DNA of 48,329 nt, taken from JAJPXI01 sp051867655 (GTDB lineage: Bacteria; Bacillota; Clostridia; Oscillospirales; Oscillospiraceae). The notes under the pieces were generated by a model. The model did not search any database and was not told where the DNA came from. It saw only the letters and a list, made by a program, of their open reading frames with translations. A program made the translations under genes and the position numbers. This document shows, one piece after another, positions 24,797 through 31,857 of the stretch; position 1 is the stretch's first letter; the number at the start of each line of letters is the position of its first letter. The stretch is from contig JBJDYV010000036.1 in NCBI GenBank assembly GCA_051867655.1, positions 1-48,329 on the forward strand, read 5' to 3'.

Positions 24797-25173
24797 TACA
24801 GCGCTCCCTTCTCCAGCAGGGAACGCAGCTCCTCGATCTCGTCCCGGCTCAGGCCGCTGTCGCAGAGGGCGGCGGCAAAGGCGCTCATGCTCCCGCCGCA
24901 GAGCTTTTCCACAAAGCGTTTGCTCTGGGCGGCCAGGTAGTCGTGTTTGGCGATCAGCGGCGTGTAGCAGTTGGCGCGGCCCTGCTTGTCAGCGCGCAGG
25001 AAGCCCTTTTCGGTCAGGCGGGTCAGCAGGGTCAGAATGGTGGTGGGTGCCATGGGGTGTTCTTTGCACAGGACGGTCTCAATGTCGGCGCGCGCCACGG
25101 GCGGGGTACAATCCCACACGGCGTTCATGACCTCCAGCTCCGCGTCGGGCAGCCGTCGGATGGATTCACGCAT
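24796..25173 (-). CDS. BlaI/MecI/CopY-family repressor
   Basis: 125-residue winged-helix repressor: RRLPDAELEVMNAVWDCTPP (about 6-25), the recognition part MAPTTILTLLTRLTEKGFLR (about 41-60), and a helical dimerisation tail containing GGSMSAFAAALCDSGLSRDE. This domain plan and the M56 partner are diagnostic. I start at the ATG at 25173, 8 nt after GAGGTG; the GTG at 25182 overlaps the ribosome site. It should bind the two TACA-N2-TGTA dyads over its own promoter and be inactivated by the M56 protease. It is the first gene of a two-gene operon; no beta-lactamase gene is nearby. Confidence 0.93.
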   Translation of the reverse strand: MRESIRRLPDAELEVMNAVWDCTPPVARADIETVLCKEHPMAPTTILTLLTRLTEKGFLRADKQGRANCYTPLIAKHDYLAAQSKRFVEKLCGGSMSAFAAALCDSGLSRDEIEELRSLLEKGAL

Positions 25174-25191
25174 CTTGTCCACCTCACTATT

Positions 25192-25203
25192 CTACAAATG
25201 TAG
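25192..25203. promoter_or_regulatory. BlaI-type operator 1
   Basis: CTACAAATGTAG: a perfect dyad with the TACA-N2-TGTA pattern of BlaI/MecI operators. It lies just downstream of the predicted transcription start. The centre is 28 bp from operator 2. Confidence 0.8.
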
Positions 25204-25216
25204 CGGATACAAGAAT

Positions 25217-25245
25217 ATTTTACAACTGTAGAATGAAAATGTCAA
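25217..25245 (-). promoter_or_regulatory. Promoter of the BlaI-M56 operon
   Basis: Reverse strand TTGACA (25245-25240), 17-bp spacer, TAAAAT (25222-25217). The perfect -35 marks a strong promoter that is expected to be held down by the overlapping operators. Confidence 0.85.
25220..25231. promoter_or_regulatory. BlaI-type operator 2
   Basis: TTACAACTGTAG contains TACA-N2-TGTA (25221-25230) and overlaps the -10 box and spacer. Confidence 0.8.
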
Positions 25246-25246
25246 G

Positions 25247-25282
25247 AAAAAACGTGGGCGGTTATGTACCGTCCACGTTTTT
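25247..25282. terminator. Bidirectional terminator that contains the stop codon of the CNNM gene
   Basis: AAAAAACGTGGGCGGT (25247-25262) pairs with ACCGTCCACGTTTTT (25268-25282), with one G-T pair. The TAA of the leftward CNNM gene (25264-25262) lies in the loop and the stem edge, so the terminator is partly coding. Confidence 0.8.
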
Positions 25283-26527
25283 GGCTTCTTTCGGCTTTTG
25301 CGTGACCTTGACCTCCACCACCCGGGGACCGTCGCATTGGGTGACTGTCACGGTCAGGTCGCCATAGGTAAAGGAATCGCCCGTGTCGGGGATGCGGCCG
25401 AACTGGTTGATGACCCAGCCGCTGACGGTGGGGAACTCAGGCTCCTCGTCTACCCCAAGCAGGTCGAACAGGTCCTCCAGGTCGGCGGTGCAGAGCACCT
25501 TGTACTCATGCTCCCCAAGGGGCTGGATCTCCTCCACCACCTCGTCGTGCTCGTCCCAGATCTCGCCCACCAGCTCCTCCAGAATGTCCTCCAGGGTGAC
25601 GATGCCCACCGTGCCGCCGTACTCGTCCACGATGATGGCCATATGGGCCCGGTTTTTCTGCAGCAGGGAGAACAGCTGGAAGGTCTTGATGCCCGGCGTG
25701 ACGAACAGGGGGTTGGTCAAAATCTCCTCCAGGGGCTTGCCCTCGTTGCGGGGGTCGTAAAAATCCTTCTGGTTCAGAATGCCCACAATGTTGTCGATGG
25801 TGTCCCGGTACACGGGCAGGCGGGAGAAGCCGCTGTCGCAGAAGACCTTGCGCACCTCGTCCCGGGTGTCCTCCACGTCCACGGCCTCCACGTCAACCCG
25901 GGGGATCAGGATGTCGGAGGCGTCGATATCGTAAAATTCAATGGCGCTTCGCAGCAGCTCGCCCTCGTTGGAGTTAATGCCACCCTCGTTCTCCGCCTCG
26001 TCCACCAGGGTCAGCAGCTCTTCCTCGGTGATGCCGGGGGCCTTCTGGGTCTTGAACAGGCGGTTGAGCATCTTCTTCCAGAGGGTGAAGAAAGCGTTGA
26101 CCGGGGTCAGAATCACCATCAGCACCCGCAGCAGGGGGGCGGAGAACATGGCGAACCGCTCCGGGGAGTCCTTGGCCAAGCTCTTGGGGGACACCTCGCC
26201 GAAGATGAGCACCGCCACAGTCATGACGACGGTGGACAGGGTGGGTCCCAGGTCGCCGAAGTGCCGGACGAACAGCACCGTGGCCAGGGAGGTGGCGGCG
26301 ATGTTCACCAGGTTGTTGCCCACCAGAATGGTGGACAGCAGCTTGTCGTAGTTGTCCGCCAGCTTCAGGGCCAGCGCCGCCCGGCTGTTGTGCTCGGCCA
26401 GGCTCTTCATGCGGATGCGGTTCATGGAGGAAAACGCAGTCTCGGTGGCGGAAAAATACGCGGAGCAAAGGATCAGACACGCTAAAATAATAATTTGGGC
26501 AATACTGTCGCCGTCCATGCAGGACAT
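25262..26527 (-). CDS. CNNM/CorC (HlyC-type) transporter-associated protein
   Basis: 421-residue membrane protein of the CNNM/CorB family, linked to magnesium or other divalent cation efflux. Domain order: DUF21 membrane domain (about 1-185, with SAYFSATETAFSSMNRIRMK near 22-41 and VLIFGEVSPKSLAKDSPERF near 107-126), two CBS domains (about 205-325, MAIIVDEYGGTVGIVTLEDI near 292-311), and a C-terminal CorC/HlyC domain (about 335-410, FPTVSGWVINQFGRIPDTGD). The start is either 26527 or 26518; GAGG is 2 nt before the first ATG and 11 nt before the second, so neither is ideal. Transcribed alone. Confidence 0.93.
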   Translation of the reverse strand: MSCMDGDSIAQIIILACLILCSAYFSATETAFSSMNRIRMKSLAEHNSRAALALKLADNYDKLLSTILVGNNLVNIAATSLATVLFVRHFGDLGPTLSTVVMTVAVLIFGEVSPKSLAKDSPERFAMFSAPLLRVLMVILTPVNAFFTLWKKMLNRLFKTQKAPGITEEELLTLVDEAENEGGINSNEGELLRSAIEFYDIDASDILIPRVDVEAVDVEDTRDEVRKVFCDSGFSRLPVYRDTIDNIVGILNQKDFYDPRNEGKPLEEILTNPLFVTPGIKTFQLFSLLQKNRAHMAIIVDEYGGTVGIVTLEDILEELVGEIWDEHDEVVEEIQPLGEHEYKVLCTADLEDLFDLLGVDEEPEFPTVSGWVINQFGRIPDTGDSFTYGDLTVTVTQCDGPRVVEVKVTQKPKEAKNVDGT

Positions 26528-26556
26528 AACCTCTTTCTGTGTTTAGATAGCTTAAT

Positions 26557-26585
26557 ACTATATCATATGCCCTGCCGGAACGCAA
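26557..26585 (-). promoter_or_regulatory. Promoter of the CNNM gene
   Basis: Reverse strand TTGCGT (26585-26580), 17-bp spacer, TATAGT (26562-26557). It lies just outside the AT-rich insert that begins near 26601. Confidence 0.65.
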
Positions 26586-26660
26586 GAAAAACATTACAGC
26601 GTCCCAATTAACTCAAAATGTTGGTGAGCGAAACTCCGGCGATTTCGCCAACAAGTATTG

Positions 26661-26689
26661 TTGTACATAATTCCATGGTATGGTATGAT
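26661..26689 (+). promoter_or_regulatory. Promoter of the XRE-membrane gene
   Basis: TTGTAC (26661-26666), 17-bp spacer, TATGAT (26684-26689). It leaves a leader of about 120 nt before the start at 26819, in which I see only an AAAGGAGGG ribosome site and no clear structure. The insert thus has its own promoter and terminator. Confidence 0.55.
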
Positions 26690-26818
26690 AAACTCCATAA
26701 ATCGGGATTTGTATACAGGACAGTCATGTCTAATTGAAGAAATTCGGCATTTCTCACTTTGTGTCGTGTTCAAATGATATGACTGGCGCTATGCTGACAG
26801 TGAAAGGAGGGCATCCGT

Positions 26819-27502
26819 ATGGATCAGATCAAAATCGGAGCATTTCTAAAGGAGCTTCGAAAAGAAAAAGAGCTGACGCAGGAACAGTTAGCAGAGAAGC
26901 TGAATGTATCTAGCAGGACGGTATCCCGTTGGGAGACCGGAAGTAATATGCCTGATATCGGTATGCTGGTCGAGATAGCTGATTTTTATGATGTGAGCAT
27001 ACCTGAAATCATGATTGGAGAAAGGAAAAGCAAGACTATGAATCAAGAAACAAGAGATACTGCTGTTGCTTTGGCAGAATACAGTCGAAATGAGGTAAAG
27101 ACCGGAAAACAAAAGGTAATTGGCATTCTGATGTCGGCGTTCGGCATATTCATCATTGTGTCAGCGCTGTCTATATTTCCGAGTGATAGCAGTTGGGGGA
27201 GCATTTATTCGGTTTTGGGAAGTATTTTCTTAGTTGCTGGTATATATCTCATTATCCGTCCAGTGGTGGCTAAACGAAGCTTACGCATAATGATAGCCCT
27301 CGGATGCATTGCTCTATTATTTGGAGCTTTTACGCTATCCGATTATATTGCGGTTACGCAGTTCAATCAGGTGCCAAGATTCCGGTATGAGACAAGTTAC
27401 GATTCGCGGAAACCCGATCAATTAGTGTATAAAACCATATTTTTCACAGTAGTTCAGAAAAATCCAGGAACAAAGGAAGAGCAAGTCTTTATTGTAAAAT
27501 AG
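26819..27502 (+). CDS. XRE-type regulator fused to three membrane helices and an outer domain
   Basis: 227 residues. An N-terminal Cro/CI domain (about 5-62, with KELTQEQLAEKLNVSSRTVS and RWETGSNMPDIGMLVEIADF) is followed by a linker and three predicted helices (about 99-119, 126-148, 153-176). A 50-residue C-terminal stretch (RYETSYDSRKPDQLVYKTIF...) would lie outside the cell. Such one-protein membrane regulators are common in Firmicutes, usually for envelope stress, but the signal here is unknown. AAAGGAGGG gives a good start at 26819. Codon use is AT-rich, with many AAA, GAA, ATA and TTA codons unlike any neighbour, which points to acquisition from a lower-GC host. Confidence 0.88.
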   Translation: MDQIKIGAFLKELRKEKELTQEQLAEKLNVSSRTVSRWETGSNMPDIGMLVEIADFYDVSIPEIMIGERKSKTMNQETRDTAVALAEYSRNEVKTGKQKVIGILMSAFGIFIIVSALSIFPSDSSWGSIYSVLGSIFLVAGIYLIIRPVVAKRSLRIMIALGCIALLFGAFTLSDYIAVTQFNQVPRFRYETSYDSRKPDQLVYKTIFFTVVQKNPGTKEEQVFIVK

Positions 27503-27544
27503 TTTTTTATGAAGTAATACAACCTCCAGTTTATCTGATTGTTG

Positions 27545-27576
27545 AAAGACTTCGCCTTGGACTGGCGAAGTCTTTT
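27545..27576 (+). terminator. Terminator of the XRE-membrane gene
   Basis: AAAGACTTCGCC (27545-27555 region) pairs with GGCGAAGTCTTTT (27564-27576), loop about 8 nt, ending in TTTT. Confidence 0.85.
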
Positions 27577-27638
27577 CCGTTATTTCGGCGAAGAAAAATT
27601 GAAATGATTAAAACCAACACATTAAGTTAAAAGGGATG

Positions 27639-28898
27639 TTACAGCCGGTTGACCACGCCCACGAACAGGGGCGTGCCGCTGACCGTCACAAAGAACAGGA
27701 AGGGCCGGTCCAGGATCAGCTCGGCGCGGCCATCCGGGGGCGCGGCGCCGGCGTAGTCGATCTGGGTATAGGCCGCGGCGGTGACGCCCTTCTCGTCGAT
27801 GGACAGGGTGGCCTCCTGCTTGACGGAGGACAGGCAGAGCGCCTCCTCCGACAGGTTGGAAAAGTCGGCCCGCTCCGCGTCGAAGACGATCCCGGCCCCC
27901 AGGCCGGTGAGGGTGTCCTTCAGGTCCAGGGAGTGGGTCACTTCAAATTTGGGGATCTGGAACACCACCTCGCCCCAGCCGCCGCTGCTGTCTTGGGCCA
28001 GGATCGCCGCCAGGGTCTCCGGGTCAGCGAGCAGGTCGCCGGGGGTCACGCCCTCGTCGGGCAGGACGAAGACCATGCTGCCGCCGTTTTTCAGGCTCAG
28101 ACCGGCGGACAGCCAGCCGTCGCCCGCCTGCCATCCGTGGCTGCCGTAGGTGCGGTTCATGTACTCCGCCTGGCTGATGGTGCCGTCGGCGTTGTGGAAA
28201 TCTCCGGTGGTGTTCTGATCCTTTTGAAACTCGTCGATCCACTGGTCGGAGTAGTACAGGGCGGAAAACAGGGTCATCAGGGTCTCGGGATCGGTCTCCA
28301 GCGTCTGGCCGCCCAGCAGGCCGCCGGTGGCCTCGTCCAGCCAGCGACCCATGGCTTTTCCGGTGGCCGGGTCGCTGAAATCGCAGACGTAGGAGTGGGC
28401 GTAGAAATTCTCCGCCGCCCGCTCCAAAAAGTCCTGATGGACGGAAAACTCCTGATTGACCCACAGGGAGCTGGCCAGCTTCAGCGCGCCCATCTTGTTG
28501 TCCTGGTACAGGCTGTTGTACAGGGCCTTGGCGGCCCCGGCCGTGTCACCGGACAGTCCCAGGGCGTCCAGCAGGGCGGCGCGGGTGTCCCCCTGGGCGC
28601 TCTCGGCGCAGAGAGCCAGGGCGAACCACAGGCTGACAGGGGAGTACAGGGCGTTTTCCTCCGTGCCGCCCAGGACCAGACTGGCGGAGCGGGCGGCGAA
28701 GGCGGAGACGCTTTCCCACACATCGTCGGACACCGGGTATTCTTCCCGCCGGGCCCAGCGGCCCTCGTAGTCGTCAAAGGCAAGCGCCTTGGGGTATTCC
28801 GGCTCGGCGGCGGGCTTCGTGCCGCCCCCGGACGCGGGAGAACAGGCGGTCAGGCCCAGAACAAGAGCCAGGGTCAGCGCAAGCAGTTTTCGTTTCAT
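27639..28898 (-). CDS. Serpin-family serine protease inhibitor, lipoprotein
   Basis: Predicted surface-anchored suicide inhibitor of serine proteases. 419 residues from the ATG at 28898 (AAAGGAGG 7 nt upstream): a lipoprotein signal with lipobox LTAC (C19), a short Gly/Pro linker, then a full serpin fold (about 45-419). Hallmarks are NALYSPVSLWFALALCA near 78-94, the hinge SIDEKGVTAAAYTQ (366-379), the reactive loop around DYAGAAPP (381-388) and the distal DRPFLFFV (397-404). The AAA hinge argues for an inhibitory type. The small residues at the expected scissile site suggest an elastase-like target, by analogy with bifidobacterial serpin; that is inference. Its stop codon abuts the AT-rich insert. 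Confidence 0.92.
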   Translation of the reverse strand: MKRKLLALTLALVLGLTACSPASGGGTKPAAEPEYPKALAFDDYEGRWARREEYPVSDDVWESVSAFAARSASLVLGGTEENALYSPVSLWFALALCAESAQGDTRAALLDALGLSGDTAGAAKALYNSLYQDNKMGALKLASSLWVNQEFSVHQDFLERAAENFYAHSYVCDFSDPATGKAMGRWLDEATGGLLGGQTLETDPETLMTLFSALYYSDQWIDEFQKDQNTTGDFHNADGTISQAEYMNRTYGSHGWQAGDGWLSAGLSLKNGGSMVFVLPDEGVTPGDLLADPETLAAILAQDSSGGWGEVVFQIPKFEVTHSLDLKDTLTGLGAGIVFDAERADFSNLSEEALCLSSVKQEATLSIDEKGVTAAAYTQIDYAGAAPPDGRAELILDRPFLFFVTVSGTPLFVGVVNRL

Positions 28899-28955
28899 GG
28901 GAAACCCTCCTTTACCTTTGTAAATATAGACGCAAAAGAGAGCCAAATGTTCCCA

Positions 28956-29519
28956 TCAGCCGGCGGAATTCTCCGCGGCTTTTTTCTTCTTCTTTTTGCA
29001 GTAGCGGTCTTCCTCGCTGAAGATGCAGCCGCAGTATTTCTGCATATACAGCCCCAGTTCCCGGGCCTCCGCCTGGCCCTCCCGGAAATGGGGGGAGAAG
29101 TCGTAGGGGGCGAATTGGACGCCGAATTTCCGCGCCAGCTTTTCCCCGGTCTCAAAGATCAGCGGAGTGTTTTGATAGGGGCTGACGGTCAGGGTGGTGC
29201 AGAAGGCGTCAAAGCCGTGCTCGGCGGCGTACTGCGCCGTCTTGGCAAGGCGGCAGGCGTAGCAGTAGCCGCAGCGGTGGTCGATGTCCCCGCACACCGC
29301 CTGGACAAAGGGCCGCAGGCCGTACTCGTCCTCCGTCACCAGCTCCAGGCCGATGGACTGAGCGTACTCGGTCAGACAGTTGCGCCGGGCGCGGTACTCG
29401 GTGAAGGGGTGGATGTTGGGATTATACCAGTAGCCCACCGGCTCAATGCCCTCGCCGCGCAGCTGCTGGATGCAGGCCACGGAGCAGGGGGCGCAGCAGA
29501 TGTGAAGCAGAAGTTTCAT
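28956..29519 (-). CDS. queH: Epoxyqueuosine reductase QueH
   Basis: Last step of queuosine synthesis: reduces epoxyqueuosine to queuosine in tRNA, the non-B12 alternative to QueG. 187 residues with the QueH cysteine patterns CCAPC (9-13) and CGYCYACRL (near 88-96) plus KYCGC near 161-165, which hold an iron-sulphur cluster and partner cysteines, and WYNPNIHPFTEYRARRN (31-47), typical of the family. The tail is a Lys run (KKKKKK) of no known role. AAGGAGA precedes the ATG at 29519. Other queuosine genes are not in the window; the neighbouring serpin is 57 nt downstream in the same direction. Confidence 0.94.
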   Translation of the reverse strand: MKLLLHICCAPCSVACIQQLRGEGIEPVGYWYNPNIHPFTEYRARRNCLTEYAQSIGLELVTEDEYGLRPFVQAVCGDIDHRCGYCYACRLAKTAQYAAEHGFDAFCTTLTVSPYQNTPLIFETGEKLARKFGVQFAPYDFSPHFREGQAEARELGLYMQKYCGCIFSEEDRYCKKKKKKAAENSAG

Positions 29520-29583
29520 CTGAATATTTCTCCTTGCAAAACAAAATACTAACCGTATCTATTCTAACAAGGTGGTGCGGTTT

Positions 29584-30012
29584 ATGCAAGTACGCGATCT
29601 CATGAACCCCAGCGTCGTCTCCATCACCCCCGGCGAATCGGCGGCCCTGGCGGCCCGGCTGCTGTCCCGGCACAATGTGGGCTCCCTGCCCGTGTGCGGG
29701 GAGGACGGGCACCTGCGGGGCATCGTCACTGACCGGGACATCGTCACCCGCTGCATCGCGGCGGAGGAGGACCCGGCTCAGACTCCCGTGCGGGACATCA
29801 TGACCCGCAACTGTACGGTGGTCTCCCCCGACGACGATCCCCGGGAGGCCACCCGGCTCATGGCGGCCCGGCAGGTGCGGCGGCTGCCCGTGCTGGAGGA
29901 CGGCCGGGTGGTGGGCATGGTCTCCCTGGGTGACCTGGCCACCTCCCACGCCTTTGACATGGAGACCTCCAAGGCCCTGAGCGAGATCTCCGAGCAGGTG
30001 AAAAAACCGTGA
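29584..30012 (+). CDS. Protein with a pair of CBS domains
   Basis: 142-residue stand-alone Bateman module: CBS1 (about 1-60, starting MQVRDLMNPSVVSITPGESA) and CBS2 (about 70-128, VRDIMTRNCTVVSPDDDPRE ... LEDGRVVGMVSLGDL). Such proteins bind adenosine nucleotides and regulate partners; no enzyme is attached here and no partner is evident. The ATG at 29584 follows AAGGTGG at 8-10 nt; the GTG at 29572 overlaps that site. Divergent from queH. Confidence 0.9.
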   Translation: MQVRDLMNPSVVSITPGESAALAARLLSRHNVGSLPVCGEDGHLRGIVTDRDIVTRCIAAEEDPAQTPVRDIMTRNCTVVSPDDDPREATRLMAARQVRRLPVLEDGRVVGMVSLGDLATSHAFDMETSKALSEISEQVKKP

Positions 30013-30052
30013 AAAATGCCCCCGCTCATGCTGCATGAGCGGGGGCGCTTTT
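30013..30052. terminator. Bidirectional terminator between the CBS gene and transketolase
   Basis: A perfect 13-bp stem GCCCCCGCTCATG / CATGAGCGGGGGC with a CTG loop. T-rich tails on both strands (GCTTTT on +, ATTTTTC on -). Confidence 0.92.
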
Positions 30053-30061
30053 ATAGCGTTT

Positions 30062-31006
30062 TTACTTACGGGCAATGGCCTTCTTGGCAGCCTCGGCGAT
30101 GTGCTCGGCGTCCAGACCGTAGGCGGCAAGCACCTTCTTGGCGGCGCCGGAGCGGCCAAACTCGTCGTACACGCCGTGGCGCACCACGGGCACGGGGCAG
30201 TTCTCGGCCACGAACTCGCACACGGCGGAGCCCAGACCGCCGATGACGTTGGCCTCCTCGGTGGTGACGATGGCGCCGGTCTCCTGAGCGGCCTTGCGCA
30301 GAAGGTCCTCGTCGATGGGCTTGATGGTGTGGAAGTCCAGCACCCGGGCGGAGACGCCCTCGGCGGCGAGCAGCTCGGCGGCCTGGGCGGCCATCTGCAC
30401 CATCATGCCGGTGGCCACGATGGTCACGTCCTTGCCGTCCCGGATGGTGACGCCCTTGCCCAGCTCGAACTTGTAGCCGGGGATGGAGTCGGTGATGGAG
30501 TCCACCGCCAGACGGCCCAGGCGCATATAGGCGGGGCCGTCGTAGTCCAGCAGAGCCTTGACGGCGGCGCGCATCTCGGGGCCGTCGCAGGGGGAGACCA
30601 CCGTCATGCCGGGAATGGCGCGCATGATGGCGTAGTCCTCGATGCACTGGTGGGTGGCGCCGTCCTCGCCCACGGACAGGCCGCCATGAGAGCCGATGAC
30701 CTTCACGTTCAGGCGGGGGTAGGCGATGGAGTTGCGCACCTGCTCCCAGGCGCGGCCGGCGGAGAACATGGCGAAGGAGTTGAAGAAGGGCTTTTTGCCG
30801 CAGGCGGCCAGACCGGCGGCCACGCCGGCCATGTTGCCCTCGGCAATGCCCATGTTGAAGAAGCGGTCGGGATGGGCCGCGGCAAAGCCCTTGGTCATGG
30901 TGGAGCCGGACAGGTCGGCGTCCAGAACCACCAGGTCGGGATATTCCTCGGCCAGAGCTACCAGAGCCTCGCCGTAGGCGGCGCGGGTCGCAATGTTTTC
31001 ACTCAT
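30062..31006 (-). CDS. Transketolase, C-terminal subunit
   Basis: Half of a split transketolase of the non-oxidative pentose phosphate path; transfers a two-carbon ketol unit with thiamine diphosphate. 314 residues comprising the pyrimidine-binding domain (FFNMGIAEGNMAGVAAGLAA near 55-75, the catalytic Glu of the AEG motif; GSHGGLSVGEDGATHQ near 110-125) and the C-terminal domain (near 200-314). I start at 31006 (MSENIATRAAYG), 7 nt after GGAGGGG; the frame continues upstream only as a shadow of the N-subunit gene. One nucleotide separates it from that gene, so the two are co-translated. Confidence 0.95.
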   Translation of the reverse strand: MSENIATRAAYGEALVALAEEYPDLVVLDADLSGSTMTKGFAAAHPDRFFNMGIAEGNMAGVAAGLAACGKKPFFNSFAMFSAGRAWEQVRNSIAYPRLNVKVIGSHGGLSVGEDGATHQCIEDYAIMRAIPGMTVVSPCDGPEMRAAVKALLDYDGPAYMRLGRLAVDSITDSIPGYKFELGKGVTIRDGKDVTIVATGMMVQMAAQAAELLAAEGVSARVLDFHTIKPIDEDLLRKAAQETGAIVTTEEANVIGGLGSAVCEFVAENCPVPVVRHGVYDEFGRSGAAKKVLAAYGLDAEHIAEAAKKAIARK

Positions 31007-31007
31007 G

Positions 31008-31844
31008 TCAGTTCCCCTCCAATTCCGCCACTTTGGCTTCCAGCTCGGCCTTGGCCTGGTCGTACTGCTCGGCGTTGGGCGCCTTGCCGTGCCAGCCGGC
31101 GTTGTTCTCCATGAAGGAGACGCCCTTGCCCTTGACGGTCTTGGCCAGGATGACCACGGGGCAGCCCTCGTCCTTTTGGGCCTCGTCAAAGGCGTGGATC
31201 AGCGCGTCAAAGTCGTGGCCGTCGGTCTTGATGACCCGCCAGCCGAAGGCCTCAAACTTCTTGTCCAGGGGTTCGGAGGGCATGACGTCGGCGGTTTTGC
31301 CGTCGATCTGCAGACCGTTCACGTCCACCACGGCGCACAGGTTGGACAGCTTGTACTTGGCGGCGGCCATGGCGGCCTCCCAGACCTGGCCCTCCTCGAT
31401 CTCGCCGTCGCCCAGGATGGTGTACACCCGGTAGCTCTTGCCGTCCATCTTGCCCGCCAGGGCCATGCCCACGGCGGCGGAGATGCCCTGGCCCAAACTG
31501 CCGGTGGACATATCCACGCCCTTCACATGGTGCATTTCGGCGTGGCCGGACATGTGGCCGTCAATGGATCGGAACATGCCCAGCTCCTCCACGGGGAAGT
31601 AGCCCCGCAGGGCCAGCACGGGGTAGAGGGCGGGGGTGCAGTGGCCCTTGGACAGGACGAAGCGGTCCCGGTCGGGGTCGGCGGGGTTCTGAGGATCGAT
31701 GCGCATGGTGTGGAAATACAGGGTGGTCAGCGCGTCCACTGCGGAGAAGGAACCGCCCAGGTGGCCGGAGTTGGCCTTGTAGACCATATCCAGACCCAAC
31801 ACGCGGGCTTTCGCGGCCGTGACGGCCAGCAGCTTGGAGTCCAT
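31008..31844 (-). CDS. Transketolase, N-terminal subunit
   Basis: Thiamine-diphosphate pyrophosphate-binding half of the split transketolase. 278 residues from the ATG at 31844 (MDSKLLAVTAAKA). Seen motifs: VYKANSGHLGGSFSAVDALT (about 22-41), LSKGHCTPALY (near 64-74), and the ThDP signature GDGEIEEGQVWEAAM ending in the conserved VDVNGLQIDG (about 145-180). AAAGGA lies 8 nt upstream. An upstream in-frame start at 31865 would run into the preceding gene and lacks a ribosome site. Confidence 0.95.
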   Translation of the reverse strand: MDSKLLAVTAAKARVLGLDMVYKANSGHLGGSFSAVDALTTLYFHTMRIDPQNPADPDRDRFVLSKGHCTPALYPVLALRGYFPVEELGMFRSIDGHMSGHAEMHHVKGVDMSTGSLGQGISAAVGMALAGKMDGKSYRVYTILGDGEIEEGQVWEAAMAAAKYKLSNLCAVVDVNGLQIDGKTADVMPSEPLDKKFEAFGWRVIKTDGHDFDALIHAFDEAQKDEGCPVVILAKTVKGKGVSFMENNAGWHGKAPNAEQYDQAKAELEAKVAELEGN

Positions 31845-31857
31845 GTTGTCATTCCTT

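Larger units (their letters stand above)
26601..27638. mobile_element. Putative AT-rich insertion of about 1.0 kb with imperfect terminal inverted repeats and one cargo gene
   Basis: The left end from 26602 (TCCC, then AATTAACTCAAAATGTTGG) and the complement of the right end from 27636 (TCCC, then TTTTAACTTAATGTGTTGG) match at 19 of 25 ungapped positions. TTACAGC occurs directly outside both ends (26594-26600 and 27639-27645), like a 7-bp target duplication. Inside, GC is far below that of both flanks. There is no transposase, so it would be non-autonomous or a remnant. The right copy of TTACAGC holds the serpin stop codon. Confidence 0.5.

Noticed and set aside
27636..29552. A 638-codon + strand frame over serpin and queH
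   Set aside because: Antisense shadow; both opposite genes have clear motifs and ribosome sites.
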